A stretch of DNA of 64,000 nt from Izhakiella australiensis (GTDB taxonomy: Bacteria > Pseudomonadota > Gammaproteobacteria > Enterobacterales > Enterobacteriaceae): NCBI RefSeq assembly GCF_002006995.1, contig NZ_MRUL01000015.1:1-64000 (forward strand). The letters are read 5' to 3'. The notes beneath the pieces were generated by a model that saw only the letters and a program-made list of their open reading frames with translations, had not been told where the DNA came from and made no database searches. Within the stretch, counting starts at the first letter, position 1, and each line of letters starts with the position of its first letter. Position numbers and translations under genes: made by a program. Below are positions 53,126 to 63,533 of this stretch, in pieces.

Positions 53126-54478
53126 ATGACGCTTCCACAGTTTAGTGGCCTGTTGGTGGTGTATTTGCTATCACTGGGGTTTGTACTAACGCTCACCTGG
53201 CGTGATTTCCGGCGGGTTCGCTTTAGTTTTCACATTTTCTTTTCCCTGCTGTTTCTGCTGACATTTTATCTCGGCTTTCCTCTTTCCAGCATGCTGGTAT
53301 TTGGTTTTAATGCCGAAATTGTCCCGCCGGTTTATCTGCTGGAGGCGCTGCTTTCTGCTACCGGCTTTTATGCTATTTATTATGTTTGCTACAAAACGCG
53401 CCTGCGTCCGCTGCGGGACGGGCCGCGGCGATCGGCCTTTTCCATCAATCGGGTGGAGTATCAGCTGACGGTTGGTTTACTGATGCTGATCGCGCTGGGG
53501 TCGGTGGCGATATTTTTTGTTCACAACGGTTTTTTGCTGTTCCGACTGCAATCCTATAGCCAGATATTTTCAGCCGAAGTCTCCAACGTGGCGCTGAAGC
53601 GCTTTTTCTACTTTTTTATCCCGGCGATGCTGCTGGTGTATTTTAGCCGTGAAACGCGCCGTCAGTGGATGCTGTTTTTATTGGTTACGGTTACTTTCGG
53701 CCTGCTGACCTATGCGATCGTTGGCGGTACCCGCGCCAATACCATTATTGCTTTCGCAATTTTTCTGTTTATTGGTATTAACCGGGGGTGGATTACGCTG
53801 TGGATGCTGGTGGCCGCTGGCGTGGGGGGAATTGTGGCGATGTTCTTTTTGGCGCTGGGTCGCTATAACCTGAATGTCAGCGGCAGCGAGGCCTTTTATA
53901 CCTTCCTTTATCTGACGCGTGATACCTTCTCTCCCTGGGAGAACCTTGCGCTGCTGTTTAGCCATTATCACGACATCGTCTTTCAGGGACTGGCGCCGAT
54001 GGCGCGTGATTTCTATGTGTTTATTCCCCACTGGCTCTGGCCCGGACGCCCGTCGGCAATATTAAATACGGCCAATTATTTTACCTGGGAAGTGCTGGAT
54101 AATCATTCAGGGCTGGCGATTTCACCCACGCTGATTGGTTCGCTTCTGGTGATGGGGGGCGTTTGGTTTTTGCCTTTTGGTGCGCTGGTTGTCGGCTGGA
54201 TAATTAAATGGTTTGACTGGCTTTATCAGTCCGGTCGTAATGAAACGCAGCGCTATAAAGCCGCCGTACTGCAAAGTTTTTGCTTCGGGGCGGTATTTAA
54301 TATGATTGTACTGGCGCGAGAAGGCCTGGATGCCTTTGCTTCGCGCGTGGTGTTCTTCATTTTAATTTTTGCCGCCAGCGTCGTGGCGGCTAAATTATTT
54401 TACTGGCTGCTGGATAACGCGGGCCTTATTCGTTCCGCCAGTGCCATGAGAGTTTTCCATCAGGATAACAATGCATAA
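53126..54478 (+). CDS. wzyE: ECA polymerase WzyE
   Basis: Periplasmic-face polymerase joining ECA repeat units. The 450-residue integral membrane protein (E. coli length) has about ten TM segments and a large periplasmic loop containing [56 protein letters not shown] is a conserved segment. Follows wecF by 5 bp. Confidence 0.96.
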   Translation: MTLPQFSGLLVVYLLSLGFVLTLTWRDFRRVRFSFHIFFSLLFLLTFYLGFPLSSMLVFGFNAEIVPPVYLLEALLSATGFYAIYYVCYKTRLRPLRDGPRRSAFSINRVEYQLTVGLLMLIALGSVAIFFVHNGFLLFRLQSYSQIFSAEVSNVALKRFFYFFIPAMLLVYFSRETRRQWMLFLLVTVTFGLLTYAIVGGTRANTIIAFAIFLFIGINRGWITLWMLVAAGVGGIVAMFFLALGRYNLNVSGSEAFYTFLYLTRDTFSPWENLALLFSHYHDIVFQGLAPMARDFYVFIPHWLWPGRPSAILNTANYFTWEVLDNHSGLAISPTLIGSLLVMGGVWFLPFGALVVGWIIKWFDWLYQSGRNETQRYKAAVLQSFCFGAVFNMIVLAREGLDAFASRVVFFILIFAASVVAAKLFYWLLDNAGLIRSASAMRVFHQDNNA

Positions 54479-54500
54479 ATATGGTGTTGATTGAAATTAT

Positions 54501-55244
54501 ATGAATAACCAGGGAGAGGAACCACCGGTTTATACCTTACGCGATATAAGCCTGGCAGGCTTTACCAGTCGCGAAGCGTTTATTGCCCATCTTACGGCCG
54601 GCGGCGGTTGGCTGCCGGGGATGATTGTGGCAATCAATGCTGAAAAAATGCTGGCTGCCGAACGGGATCCGCAGGTCAAAGCGTTGATTAACGGCGCGCG
54701 CTACCGCTATGCCGACGGTATCAGTATTGTGCGTGCAATTCATCGTAAGTATCCCCAGGCCCAGGTCGCGCGCGTTGCCGGGGCGGATTTGTGGGAAGGA
54801 ATAATGCAGCAGGCTGGTCAGACTGGCGGCAAGGTCTTTCTGGTCGGTGGAACGTCGGAAGTATTGCAGCTAACGGCCGAGAAACTGCGTCAGCGCTGGC
54901 AGGTAAATATTGTTGGTATGCAGGACGGCTACTTTACCCCTGACCAGCAGGACGCAATTGTTGAGCGCATTGCTGCCAGCGGCGCAGAAATTGTGACCGT
55001 CGCCATGGGATCGCCAAAGCAGGAGATCTTCATGCGTGACTGCCAGGCCGTTTATTCCGGGGCGCTTTATATGGGCGTTGGCGGTACCTATGATGTGTTT
55101 ACCGGCCGTGTAAAACGCGCGCCAAAAGCCTGGCAGAAATTAGGACTTGAGTGGCTGTATCGTTTTATTCGCCAGCCAACGCGTATTGGACGGCTGATTA
55201 AGATGCTGACCTTTATCCGCTGGTATTTGCGAGGCGATCTGTAA
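54501..55244 (+). CDS. wecG: UDP-ManNAcA transferase WecG (RffM)
   Basis: Transfers ManNAcA onto lipid I to give lipid II. The 247-residue WecG/TagA/CpsF family (GT26) protein has the core motifs [34 protein letters not shown] and [15 protein letters not shown], and the ending [26 protein letters not shown], which includes a basic membrane-associating helix. Last gene of the wec operon, followed by the tRNA cluster as in E. coli. Confidence 0.97.
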   Translation: MNNQGEEPPVYTLRDISLAGFTSREAFIAHLTAGGGWLPGMIVAINAEKMLAAERDPQVKALINGARYRYADGISIVRAIHRKYPQAQVARVAGADLWEGIMQQAGQTGGKVFLVGGTSEVLQLTAEKLRQRWQVNIVGMQDGYFTPDQQDAIVERIAASGAEIVTVAMGSPKQEIFMRDCQAVYSGALYMGVGGTYDVFTGRVKRAPKAWQKLGLEWLYRFIRQPTRIGRLIKMLTFIRWYLRGDL

Positions 55245-55368
55245 CGGCCGTGGGATGCTATCTGGTTGCTAAATGGCCAGTTTCTGCCGCAAAGCAGCGT
55301 AAATAAGCGAGCAGGCAGCGGTGAGTGCACAAAGCGTAATCAAACGCGTTTTTTTGTGCAAAAACCAC

Positions 55369-55397
55369 TGGACAGCATGGGAGCAAATCCGTACTAT
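55369..55397 (+). promoter_or_regulatory. Promoter of the argX-hisR-leuT-proM tRNA operon
   Basis: TGGACA (55369-55374) and TACTAT (55392-55397) are separated by 17 bases. The GC-rich stretch after the -10 (GCCCATCCGC) is the discriminator type seen in stringently controlled stable-RNA promoters. It lies 22 bp before the first tRNA. Confidence 0.75.
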
Positions 55398-55418
55398 GCC
55401 CATCCGCAACGGCGCTAC

Positions 55419-55495
<77 letters not shown>

Positions 55496-55606
55496 TTAAG
55501 TTGTGCGCAAGAGCTGCGGTGGTAACATTTACCGCGTTTACAAACAAATCATTGTTTCTCTTGTAGAAGCTGTCCGGTAGCAGTAAGTGATTTGTAGAAA
55601 GACAGT

Positions 55607-55683
55607 GGTGGCTATAGCTCAGTTGGTAGAGCCCTGGATTGTGATTCCAGTTGTCGTGGGTTCGAGTCCCATTAGCCACCCCA
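55607..55683 (+). tRNA. hisR: tRNA-His (anticodon GTG)
   Basis: 77-nt cloverleaf with the extra 5' G typical of tRNA-His. The anticodon stem CTGGA/TCCAG encloses TTGTGAT. T-arm GGGTTCGAGTCCC; encoded CCA. Confidence 0.98.
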
Positions 55684-55696
55684 ATTTTGATGGAAT

Positions 55697-55783
55697 GCGA
55701 AGGTGGCGGAATTGGTAGACGCGCTAGCTTCAGGTGTTAGTGTCCTTACGGACGTGGGGGTTCAAGTCCCCCCCCTCGCACCA
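55697..55783 (+). tRNA. leuT: tRNA-Leu (anticodon CAG)
   Basis: 87-nt class II tRNA with a long variable arm (TGTCCTTACGGACGT), anticodon CAG in CTTCAGG, acceptor GCGAAGG/CCTCGC, and encoded CCA. Confidence 0.98.
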
Positions 55784-55809
55784 ATCAAAATAGCAATACG
55801 GCAGTATTT

Positions 55810-55886
55810 CGGCGAGTAGCGCAGCTTGGTAGCGCAACTGGTTTGGGACCAGTGGGTCGGAGGTTCGAATCCTCTCTCGCCGACCA
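55810..55886 (+). tRNA. proM: tRNA-Pro (anticodon TGG)
   Basis: 77-nt cloverleaf: acceptor CGGCGAG/CTCGCCG, anticodon TGG in TTTGGGA, T-arm GAGGTTCGAATCCTC, encoded CCA. Its 3' 19 nt are duplicated 163 bp downstream together with the terminator. Confidence 0.98.
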
Positions 55887-55930
55887 CTTTCAGAAACCTG
55901 CTTTTTTAAGCAGGTTTTTTTCTTTTGTAG
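55868..55930 (+). repeat. Direct repeat A: tRNA-Pro 3' end plus terminator
   Basis: 63 bp starting in the T-arm of proM and running through CCA and the terminator to CTTTTGTAG. An exact copy occurs at 56031-56093. Confidence 0.93.
55894..55921 (+). terminator. Intrinsic terminator after proM
   Basis: AAACCTGCTT and AAGCAGGTTT pair around TTTT and are followed by a T-run, ending the tRNA operon. Confidence 0.93.
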
Positions 55931-56030
55931 CAAACAGAGGATGAGAACCTCCGCAGGAGGTTTGAGCCGAGCGCAGCGAGACAACGTTGCTTCAGCAACG
56001 GCCCGCAGGGCGCTTCCCGCAGGGATGCGT

Positions 56031-56093
56031 AATCCTCTCTCGCCGACCACTTTCAGAAACCTGCTTTTTTAAGCAGGTTTTTTTCTTTTGTAG
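56031..56093 (+). repeat. Direct repeat B: duplicated tRNA-Pro 3' end plus terminator
   Basis: Exact 63-bp copy of 55868-55930. The 100 bp between the copies are rich in small inverted repeats (CCTCC/GGAGG, CAACGTTGC/GCAACG, CCCGCAGGG repeated twice) and contain no gene. No full tRNA precedes this copy. Confidence 0.93.
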
Positions 56094-56146
56094 TCGTTTA
56101 TATGCGTTTGTTGAATAGAATGAGTGTCTCCGAACCCTGGTAGCGC

Positions 56147-56164
56147 TGTCGTCAGGCGGTGACA
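56147..56164 (+). promoter_or_regulatory. GlrR-type activator site 1 upstream of glmZ
   Basis: TGTC-N10-GACA, an exact match to the GlrR (YfhA) consensus. It lies ~190 bp upstream of the sigma-54 promoter, an enhancer-like distance. Confidence 0.8.
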
Positions 56165-56209
56165 TTTATCTTGTTGATTAAAATAAAGTTTGATTGCACT
56201 GCCATCCGC

Positions 56210-56227
56210 TGTCTCCGCCTTGCGACA
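56210..56227 (+). promoter_or_regulatory. GlrR-type activator site 2 upstream of glmZ
   Basis: A second exact TGTC-N10-GACA, 63 bp downstream of the first (six helical turns, so on the same DNA face). Confidence 0.8.
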
Positions 56228-56334
56228 GCCGGAGAGCGAGGCGTCAGCTGCAAAAGCAAACAGAAGTTAGCGCTATTTTGGTAATATTTGTTTAAAAACA
56301 AACGGATAGAAATATTTTTTGGCTGATTTTTTAT

Positions 56335-56352
56335 TTGGCACAGTAAATGCTT
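56335..56352 (+). promoter_or_regulatory. Sigma-54 promoter of glmZ
   Basis: TTGGCACAGTAAATGCTT has the -24 GG and -12 GC with the required 10-bp spacing. It is placed correctly for a start at 56363. E. coli glmZ has overlapping sigma-54 and sigma-70 promoters here. Confidence 0.85.
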
Positions 56353-56362
56353 TATAGAAAAA

Positions 56363-56552
56363 GTAGATGCTCATTCCACCCCTTATGCTCGCTACGGCCT
56401 CATAAACCCAGGAATGACGCAGAGCCATTTACGGTACACGCTGTCCACCCGTCCGCCATGACTGGCAGATGATCGGACATTACGTTGAGTCTTGTACCAC
56501 CGGTTATCTTAATGACCTGATCTTATGCCTGTCTTGCGACAGGCTTTTTTTT
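56363..56552 (+). ncRNA. glmZ: Small RNA GlmZ
   Basis: The 5' end GTAGATGCTCATTCC and the block AATGACGCAGAGCC-TTTACGG match E. coli GlmZ, as does the central AACGTTGAGT-type segment (here TTACGTTGAGTC, part of the glmS base-pairing/processing region). The RNA ends in a GCCTGTC-TTGC-GACAGGC hairpin with a T-run. GlmZ, aided by Hfq, pairs with the glmS leader and activates synthesis of glucosamine-6-phosphate, the precursor of UDP-GlcNAc. Its position before hemY is conserved with E. coli, although aslA/aslB are absent here. Confidence 0.93.
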
Positions 56553-56600
56553 GCAGCGTGAAAGGAAAAGCAAAGGCGGCGCAAGCGCCGCCTGAAGGGG

Positions 56601-57791
56601 TCAGGGGTTGTTTTTTAAGGTAAGTAGCAGGCCGTCACGACGCATTTGTGCGGCCTCTTCCGGCTTATGAAGCCTGTCGAGCATGTCAGCAAGCCAGGCA
56701 TAGTCATAAGCATCCGGACGCTGTTTCAGCGCTTCACGAAACGCCTCGCTTGCCTGCTGCCAGTCACCGTGCTGCATCAGCAGTTGACCGAGCGTACTCC
56801 AGAGCAGCGGCGTAGCGCCGTGCTGCTTAATTTGTTGGCGTAGTGCTTTTTCAAGCTGTTCAGGGTTGCCATCTTTCAACTTGGGCATCAGGAGGATCAG
56901 CCGCTCATCGTATTGCCGTTTCAGACCATCCAGCACGATTTCCTGGGCGGCATGGTGATCGTTACAGGCGATAAGGTGTTCGGCCACCGCGACCTGTAGC
57001 GTCATATCCTGGCGGGTTTTACGTCGCTGATTGTGCCACCATTGTTTGAGGCCTTCGCTACCGTTATCCGCCATGGCCTGATTCATCAGCCCCAGCCATG
57101 CCTGCTTTTGCAGCACCTCAAGCTGGCTGTCATCGACCTGCTGGTTTTTTTCCAGCGCCGGCAAGATATCCAGCAGAGATGACCATGCACCGGTGCGCAG
57201 GTAAGCTTGCTCAGCAAGACGCAATACCTCCGGGTGACGCGGCGCGACCTCAAGCAGTTTATCGATGCCGTGGCGCGCTGCGTGATCTTCATTACGAGCC
57301 AGCTGAATACGCACCCGGGTTATTTCTACCGGCAGCCGGTCATTTTCAGCCAGCTCTGCCGCGCGCTCCAGATGCTGATTGGCGCGAATTTCATCACCGC
57401 GCTGCTGTGCAGCCTCCGCCGCCAGCAGATAGTTAACGACCGGCTGCTCAGCGTGATCGGCATGGCTGGACATCAGTTTCTCAACCTGCTTGTAGTCACC
57501 TTCGGCGAGTTTCATCAGCGCGATCTGCGTTTGTTTTCTGGCCCGGCTGCGCTTACGACCTTTAAACCAGCCGCGAGTGCGGGTTCCGGTTTTAAACAGG
57601 CGGCGTAACAGCCATTCCAGCAGCAGAATAACGATAAGCGCAATGAGCAATATAATGACCAGTCCCGTCACGCTGGTCTCGATGTTCCAGCTGTCGGTCT
57701 GGATCAGCACGTAGCCCTGATGGCCTGCCAGCAGCGGGCCAAGCACAACGCCTGCCAGCAACAGCAGGAACAGCAATAATACTTTGAGCAT
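56601..57791 (-). CDS. hemY: HemY: inner-membrane TPR protein of the hem operon
   Basis: A 396-residue protein with two N-terminal TM segments (MLKVLLLFLLLLAGVVLGPLLAG and VTGLVIILLIALIVILLLEWLLR), a basic loop (RTRGWFKGRKRSRARKQ) and then a TPR-rich cytoplasmic or periplasmic region. In E. coli HemY is linked to late haem synthesis, without a defined catalytic role. Last gene of hemCDXY. It starts 2 bp after the hemX stop. Confidence 0.95.
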   Translation of the reverse strand: MLKVLLLFLLLLAGVVLGPLLAGHQGYVLIQTDSWNIETSVTGLVIILLIALIVILLLEWLLRRLFKTGTRTRGWFKGRKRSRARKQTQIALMKLAEGDYKQVEKLMSSHADHAEQPVVNYLLAAEAAQQRGDEIRANQHLERAAELAENDRLPVEITRVRIQLARNEDHAARHGIDKLLEVAPRHPEVLRLAEQAYLRTGAWSSLLDILPALEKNQQVDDSQLEVLQKQAWLGLMNQAMADNGSEGLKQWWHNQRRKTRQDMTLQVAVAEHLIACNDHHAAQEIVLDGLKRQYDERLILLMPKLKDGNPEQLEKALRQQIKQHGATPLLWSTLGQLLMQHGDWQQASEAFREALKQRPDAYDYAWLADMLDRLHKPEEAAQMRRDGLLLTLKNNP

Positions 57792-57793
57792 CC

Positions 57794-58942
57794 TTATTCT
57801 CCCTGCTGCGGCTGGGGCGCCTGAGAATGCGCGGGCACGCCGGGTTGAGCGAGCAGATTACGCACCCGGGTCTCCATCAGCTTGTCCAGCAGCGGCTGGC
57901 TTTGCAGAGTATCGGGGACATCCACCGAAATATTTTCCTGGCTGAGCTCATCAAGCTGCGTCAGAAACGCCTTCACCGCCGGGTTTTTGACGTCATACCA
58001 GGCGCGTACCCAGCTCGACACGGTGTCGAGGGATTGCTTATATATTTCATCCTGATGACGCGGCACCGCCTGGGCTGCGATCAGCAGGCGAGAACGAATG
58101 TTTTCACGCAGGTAAATCTCCTGGTCCGGCGCCAGAAGCGGCTGCGCCGTATTGTCGCGGCGGCGGATGGTAATAAAATCATCCATAAAGTTATGCCAGC
58201 TTTTCACCAGATTCTGGCGCCACTGATGAATAGACGAGGAGAGCTCGCTGCTGTCTGCATCCATTGGCTCATCGTTGTCATTATTATCAGCCAGCGGCAG
58301 ATTATCGATGTTATTGGAAAGCTGGTTCAGCTTCAGAATGATGCCATCGTAGTCAACCTGACTGACGGCGGATAGGTTGCTGATATCCTGAGTTATCGCC
58401 CGGCGCACGTCTATTACGCTGGGATCGTTCATATCAGCCAGCGTCTCATCGGCGCTCTTAAGCAGGGCCGCAGCGGTGGTGACATCCTGATCGCTCCACA
58501 GCTTGCGTCCGGCCAGTTTGACCAGATAATCGGCCTGAGAAATCATCCAGGTCCGGGCATCGCTGCCGGTAATGCTGGCCACTTTCTGCCGTAATTCATC
58601 AAGCTCTTTCGCGCTGGTGGTTTGCTGCTGGCGAACGTTTTGTAATGCGCCGTCAGCGCTGGTTAGCTGCTGAGTTAGCGTTTGTTTTTCGCTTTGCGTT
58701 TGCTGTTGCAGGCTGTCGAGTCTGTCACGCAGCGCCTGGTTTTCCGCAGCCTGCTGCTGTGCAAGCTGGTGCTGGTAAAAATAAAGTCCGCCGCTTAACG
58801 CCAGGGCGATAACGATCGCCAGCGCTCCGAGGGCCGTGCCTTTACCGCTTTTTTCTTTACCCGTTTTACCCGTTGCTGATGGGACCTCTTGCGCGGAGGT
58901 TGTTTCATCAACGATGGCGGAGTTTTCTTTTTGTTCCGTCAT
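57794..58942 (-). CDS. hemX: HemX: membrane-anchored coiled-coil protein of the hem operon
   Basis: A 382-residue protein with an acidic/Ser-Thr-rich cytoplasmic N-terminus, one TM (about residues 36-57, [21 protein letters not shown]), a Gln-rich coiled coil ([22 protein letters not shown]...) and a helical periplasmic domain. Often annotated uroporphyrinogen-III C-methyltransferase, but it lacks SAM-methyltransferase motifs, so that name is doubtful. Member of the hemCDXY operon. Confidence 0.93.
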   Translation of the reverse strand: MTEQKENSAIVDETTSAQEVPSATGKTGKEKSGKGTALGALAIVIALALSGGLYFYQHQLAQQQAAENQALRDRLDSLQQQTQSEKQTLTQQLTSADGALQNVRQQQTTSAKELDELRQKVASITGSDARTWMISQADYLVKLAGRKLWSDQDVTTAAALLKSADETLADMNDPSVIDVRRAITQDISNLSAVSQVDYDGIILKLNQLSNNIDNLPLADNNDNDEPMDADSSELSSSIHQWRQNLVKSWHNFMDDFITIRRRDNTAQPLLAPDQEIYLRENIRSRLLIAAQAVPRHQDEIYKQSLDTVSSWVRAWYDVKNPAVKAFLTQLDELSQENISVDVPDTLQSQPLLDKLMETRVRNLLAQPGVPAHSQAPQPQQGE

Positions 58943-58965
58943 TGTGGCTTATCCCATTGTAAAGT

Positions 58966-59706
58966 TTATTGTAACGCCCGCAATAACGCGTCGTTATCGG
59001 CTCCATCGGCTACTGTAATATCGCTCCAGCCTGATTCCCTGGCCAGAGTAGCCAAACGCGCACTGGCGACAATCAACCGACAGTGCAGCAGCCATTCATC
59101 CCGATCCACATCGGGAAACAGCTGATAAAGCTGTTGCAGCATTTCTCCGCTGGTCACCACCAGGGTCGTTACCTGCCGGTCCCGCCAGCGCTTACCCTCA
59201 ATCGCGCCGTTATAAATCTTTGCGCAGCGTTGATAACATTCAACAATTTTTACCGTGGCCCCACGTTCGGCAAGCGTGGTCGCCAACAGCTCGCGCCCGC
59301 CGTTGCCGCGTAGAATCAATGCCTGCTTGCCCGCAACACTCTTTAGCGCCGGCAGCTGGATCAAAATCTCACTGGTCGAACGTTCTTCAGGCCAGACTAC
59401 AGGGCGGGCGCTGACGGTGTGAAGCGCCAGCGCCGTTTTGCGCCCTATAGCATAATAGTCTACCGAAGCCGGCCAGCGTACGTTTGTTTCGTCTAAAACC
59501 GGCTGGGCATAGCTGACCGCGTGCTGCGACAGGGCAAATACCAGATCGCCGGCGTGTAGATCGGCGACCAGGCGAGGCAGTCTGGCAAGGTCATGTCCGG
59601 GGGTAAATTCAATCAGTGGCAGCGCCCAGGCGGCTTTACCCATGGAACGCAGGCGGGTAACCAGTTCGTCACCCGCAGGCGAGGGTCGGGTCACCAGGAT
59701 GGTCAT
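58966..59706 (-). CDS. hemD: Uroporphyrinogen-III synthase HemD
   Basis: Cyclises and inverts ring D of hydroxymethylbilane to uroporphyrinogen III. The 246-residue two-lobed protein begins [23 protein letters not shown] and contains the conserved [17 protein letters not shown] and [11 protein letters not shown] segments. Its start overlaps the hemC stop by 4 bases. Confidence 0.95.
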   Translation of the reverse strand: MTILVTRPSPAGDELVTRLRSMGKAAWALPLIEFTPGHDLARLPRLVADLHAGDLVFALSQHAVSYAQPVLDETNVRWPASVDYYAIGRKTALALHTVSARPVVWPEERSTSEILIQLPALKSVAGKQALILRGNGGRELLATTLAERGATVKIVECYQRCAKIYNGAIEGKRWRDRQVTTLVVTSGEMLQQLYQLFPDVDRDEWLLHCRLIVASARLATLARESGWSDITVADGADNDALLRALQ

Positions 59707-60644
59707 TCGGGCTTACTCTGCTGATAAACTTCCGCCAGGATTGCACGCGCGCCGCGCGCCAGCAGCTCGTCGGCCAGTGAAATGCCCATCTGTTCTGCCT
59801 GTTCGCGCGGGCCGCGACGCTCGCCATAGACCATTTCCCGGCCGTCGGGCGAACCCACTAACGCCCGTAGCCAGAGCTCATTGCCCTGCAGCACGGCATA
59901 GCTGCCAATCGGCACCTGGCAGCCGCCCTCCAGTCGGATATTCATCGCGCGTTCAGCACGCACCCGCACTTCCGTGTCGTCATGATTCAGCGCACGGAGT
60001 AACCGACGGGTATTATCATCGTCCAGTCGGCACTCAATGCCGACGGCGCCCTGGCCCACGGCGGGCAGCGATATTTCCGCCGGTATAATCTGGCGGATGC
60101 GCGAATCCAGCTCGAGTCGTTTTAAACCGGCTACCGCCAGAATAATGGCGTCATATTCGCCGGCATCAAGCTTACTCAGGCGCGTGCCGACGTTACCCCG
60201 CAGCGAGCGAATAACCAGGTCCGGACGTCGGGCGCTTAGCTGGCACTGACGGCGCAGGCTGGAGGTGCCGACTATCGCGCCCTGCGGCAGGGCGTCAATA
60301 TCGTCATAATGTGGCGAAACAAAGGCATCATGCGGATCTTCGCGCTCACAAATAGCCACTAATCCCAGCCCTTCAGGAAATGCCACCGGCACGTCTTTCA
60401 TTGAGTGAACGGCAATATCGGCGCGATCCTCAAACAGCGCCAGCTCAAGCTCTTTAACAAACAGCCCCTTGCCGCCGACCTTCGACAGCGGTGAATCCAG
60501 CAGGACGTCGCCCCGCGTCACCATCGGCACCAGCTCGACCTGCAAGCCCGGATGACAGGCCATCAGCCCTTGCTGAACATAACGTGCCTGCCAGAGAGCA
60601 AGTGGACTTTGTCTTGTAGCAATTCTTAAAATTTTGTCTAACAT
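59703..60644 (-). CDS. hemC: Porphobilinogen deaminase HemC
   Basis: Assembles four porphobilinogens into hydroxymethylbilane. The 313-residue product equals E. coli HemC. It shows [26 protein letters not shown], the catalytic Asp region ([11 protein letters not shown]), [11 protein letters not shown] and the dipyrromethane-cofactor Cys in [13 protein letters not shown]. First gene of hemCDXY, divergent from cyaA across 299 bp. Confidence 0.98.
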   Translation of the reverse strand: MLDKILRIATRQSPLALWQARYVQQGLMACHPGLQVELVPMVTRGDVLLDSPLSKVGGKGLFVKELELALFEDRADIAVHSMKDVPVAFPEGLGLVAICEREDPHDAFVSPHYDDIDALPQGAIVGTSSLRRQCQLSARRPDLVIRSLRGNVGTRLSKLDAGEYDAIILAVAGLKRLELDSRIRQIIPAEISLPAVGQGAVGIECRLDDDNTRRLLRALNHDDTEVRVRAERAMNIRLEGGCQVPIGSYAVLQGNELWLRALVGSPDGREMVYGERRGPREQAEQMGISLADELLARGARAILAEVYQQSKPE

Positions 60645-60832
60645 GCTTGTAACCGTTTTGATCGTTCATTGATTATCCTATCATTGATATGGGAATCCTG
60701 TCAGTTTCCCACGGTCTGCTGGAATGGATTTACGGCTACGTTATCAGGGAACAGATATCCATCTGCGAACAGATCGTAAATTCATGCTAGACTGTTAGCT
60801 AGCTTAACTTTCTTTACGGTCAACCTGTCAGG

Positions 60833-60848
60833 TGTTAGATTGATCACG
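60833..60848 (+). promoter_or_regulatory. CRP site in the cyaA promoter region
   Basis: TGTTAGATTGATCACG matches the known E. coli cyaA CRP site nearly base for base (TGTTAAATTGATCACG). In E. coli CRP-cAMP represses cyaA P2 here, closing a feedback loop. Confidence 0.88.
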
Positions 60849-60943
60849 TTTCCAGCAATAATCTGTCCATTTTTTTTAAAATTAAGTGATGGATTTCGGA
60901 AGCACGGCTTTTTACAGCACTGGGACAAATCAGGCGAAACGTC

Positions 60944-63496
60944 TTGTACCTCTATATAGAGACATTGAAACAGAGACTGGATGCCATAAACCAGCTGCGC
61001 GTTGACCGCGCACTGGCTGCTATGGGACCTGCTTTCAGGCAGGTGTACAGTTTGCTGCCAATCTTATTACATCATCATCATCCGCAGCTGCCGGGCTACC
61101 TCGACGGTAACGTCCCCCATGGCATCAGCTTCTTTGCGCCTGATGAAACCCAGAAATCCTGGCTTAAACGTCTGGGCGGTGAAGTTCCGCCGGTTGACGG
61201 GCCGGGTGAAATGCCGATCACCGGCGTTTACTCAATGGGTAGCACTTCTTCTGTTGGTCAGAATATCACCTCCGATCTTGATATCTGGGTTTGCCATCAA
61301 TCCTGGCTGGACAACGCCGAGCGCCTTTGCTTACAGAAGAAGTGCCATCTATTACAAAAATGGTGCCTGTCGCTGGGTGTCGAGGTCAGCTTTTTCCTGA
61401 TCGACGAAAACCGTTTCCGCCACAATGAAAGCGGTAGCCTGGGCGGTGAGGACTGCGGTTCAACCCAACATATTTTGCTGCTTGACGAGTTCTACCGCAC
61501 CGCGGTGCGCCTGGCCGGTAAGCGTATTCTGTGGAATATGGTGCCGGGCGAAGAAGAAGAGCACTACGACGACTATGTGATGTCACTCTATGCGCGTGGT
61601 GTACTGACGCCGAACGAGTGGCTTGACCTGGGCGGATTAGGCACGCTTTCCGCCGAAGAGTACTTTGGCGCCAGCCTCTGGCAGCTGTATAAAAGCATCG
61701 ACTCCCCCTATAAAGCGGTATTGAAAACTCTGCTGCTGGAAGCGTACTCGTGGGAATATCCTAACAGCCGCTTGCTGGCAATGGACATCAAGCAGCGCCT
61801 GCATGACGGGGAAATCGTCTCTTTTGGCCTCGATCCCTACTGCATGATGCTGGAGCGCGTCACGCGCTACCTGATTAGCATTGACGATCACGCCCGCCTT
61901 GATTTAGTACGCCGATGTTTTTATTTGAAGGTATGTGAACGCCTGTCCGTCGAAGAGGAAAAATCGGGCTGGCGGCGTGAGATCCTCAGCCAGCTAGTCA
62001 AAGAGTGGGGCTGGGATGAAGCCCGCATTGCGATGCTCGATAGCCGGGCCGAATGGAAAATTGGCCGGGTACGCGAAGCCCATAACGAACTCCTTGATGC
62101 GATGATGCAAAGCTATCGTAACCTGATTCGCTTTGCTCGCCGTAATAATCTGAGCGTCAGCGCCAGTCCGCAGGATATCGGCGTTTTGACCCGCAAGCTG
62201 TATGCCGCGTTTGAAGCGCTGCCTGGTAAGGTGACGCTGCTTAACCCGCAGATTTCGCCCGACCTGTCTGAAACTAACCTGACCTTTATTCACGTGCCCG
62301 ATGGCCGCGCTAATCGCGCAGGCTGGTATTTGTATAATCAGGCGCCGGATATGCAGTCGATAGTCAGCCATCAACCGCTGGAATATAACCGCTACCTTAA
62401 TAAGCTGGTGGCATGGGCGTGGTTTAACGGCCTGCTGACTGAAAAAACCCGGCTGCATATTAAAGGCAACGGCGTATGCGATCTGGCTAAGCTTCAGGAG
62501 ATGGTCGCCGACGTTTCGCGCCACTTCCCGCTGCGCCTGCCTGCGCCAACGCCGCGTGCGCTCTACAGCCCTTGTGAAATCCGCCATATGGCGATTATCG
62601 TTAATTTTGAGCACGACCCCACCGCGGCCTTCCGCAACCAGGTGGTGCATTTTGATTTCCGCAAGCTGGATGTCTTTAGCTTTGGCCAGCAGCAACAGTG
62701 CCTGATCGGCAGTATCGATCTGTTATATCGCAACTCATGGAACGAAGTGCGTACGCTGCATTTCAACGGCGAGCAGTCGATGATCGAGGCATTAAAAACC
62801 ATTCTTGGTAAAATGCACCAGGACGCCTCGCCGCCGGATAACGTTGAGGTTTTCTGCTACAGCCAGCATCTGCGCGGATTGATTCGGACCCGCGTACAGC
62901 AGCTGGTTTCTGAATGCATTGAGCTGCGGCTTTCCAGTACGCGCCAGGAGCCAGGCCGTTTCAAAGCGGTTCGCGTGGCGGGCCAAACCTGGGGGCTGTT
63001 CTTTGAACGCATGAGCGTGTCGGTGCAGAAGCTGGAAAATGCCGTTGAGTTTTACGGCGCCATCTCCAATAACAAACTGCACGGCCTGTCGATTAAAGTA
63101 GAGGCAAACCATACGCCGCTGCCGACGGTGGTGAACGGCTATGCCAGTGAAGGGATTATTCAGTTCTTTTTCGAAGAAACCACCAACGATCGCGGTTTTA
63201 ATATCTATATTCTTGATGAGACCAATCGCGTTGAGGTTTATCACCATTGCGAAGGCAGCAAAGAGGAGCTGGTGCGCGACGTTAGCCGCTTTTATTCGTC
63301 TTCACACGACCGGTTCACCTTCGGCTCCAGCTTTATCAATTTTAACCTGCCGCAGTTCTATCAGATAACCCAGGTCGACGGGCGGGCGCAGGTTATTCCC
63401 TTCAGAAGCCAGACGCTGACGCAGCTATGTGCCGTCGATCTGGCAAATAGCAACCTGGAGCAGGGCTCGCAGGCTGCGCGCTATCAGATACATTAA
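60944..63496 (+). CDS. cyaA: Class I adenylate cyclase CyaA
   Basis: Makes cAMP from ATP; activity is controlled by the PTS component EIIA-Glc. The 850-residue product has the N-terminal nucleotidyltransferase-type catalytic domain ([24 protein letters not shown], with the metal-binding DLD) and a C-terminal regulatory domain ending in the conserved [28 protein letters not shown] region. Starts with the rare TTG, as in E. coli ([24 protein letters not shown]), a feature that limits its expression. A CRP site lies 96 bp upstream. Convergent with cyaY across a terminator. Confidence 0.98.
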   Translation: MYLYIETLKQRLDAINQLRVDRALAAMGPAFRQVYSLLPILLHHHHPQLPGYLDGNVPHGISFFAPDETQKSWLKRLGGEVPPVDGPGEMPITGVYSMGSTSSVGQNITSDLDIWVCHQSWLDNAERLCLQKKCHLLQKWCLSLGVEVSFFLIDENRFRHNESGSLGGEDCGSTQHILLLDEFYRTAVRLAGKRILWNMVPGEEEEHYDDYVMSLYARGVLTPNEWLDLGGLGTLSAEEYFGASLWQLYKSIDSPYKAVLKTLLLEAYSWEYPNSRLLAMDIKQRLHDGEIVSFGLDPYCMMLERVTRYLISIDDHARLDLVRRCFYLKVCERLSVEEEKSGWRREILSQLVKEWGWDEARIAMLDSRAEWKIGRVREAHNELLDAMMQSYRNLIRFARRNNLSVSASPQDIGVLTRKLYAAFEALPGKVTLLNPQISPDLSETNLTFIHVPDGRANRAGWYLYNQAPDMQSIVSHQPLEYNRYLNKLVAWAWFNGLLTEKTRLHIKGNGVCDLAKLQEMVADVSRHFPLRLPAPTPRALYSPCEIRHMAIIVNFEHDPTAAFRNQVVHFDFRKLDVFSFGQQQQCLIGSIDLLYRNSWNEVRTLHFNGEQSMIEALKTILGKMHQDASPPDNVEVFCYSQHLRGLIRTRVQQLVSECIELRLSSTRQEPGRFKAVRVAGQTWGLFFERMSVSVQKLENAVEFYGAISNNKLHGLSIKVEANHTPLPTVVNGYASEGIIQFFFEETTNDRGFNIYILDETNRVEVYHHCEGSKEELVRDVSRFYSSSHDRFTFGSSFINFNLPQFYQITQVDGRAQVIPFRSQTLTQLCAVDLANSNLEQGSQAARYQIH

Positions 63497-63520
63497 AAGG
63501 AAGTGGCGGGCCACTTCCTT
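63497..63520. terminator. Hairpin terminator between convergent cyaA and cyaY
   Basis: AAGGAAGTGG and CCACTTCCTT pair perfectly around CGGG. The T-tract is short on either side, but the position between convergent genes supports a bidirectional terminator. Confidence 0.75.
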
Positions 63521-63533
63521 CATGCACTGGCGC

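Noticed and set aside
55730-56050. Minus-strand frame (MVGERGLRIPAGSALRAVAEATLSRCARLKPPAEV...)
   Set aside because: A translation of tRNA-Leu/tRNA-Pro and the spacer repeats. The string RRERIRTSDPLVPNQLRYQAA is the classic false peptide from tRNA antisense.
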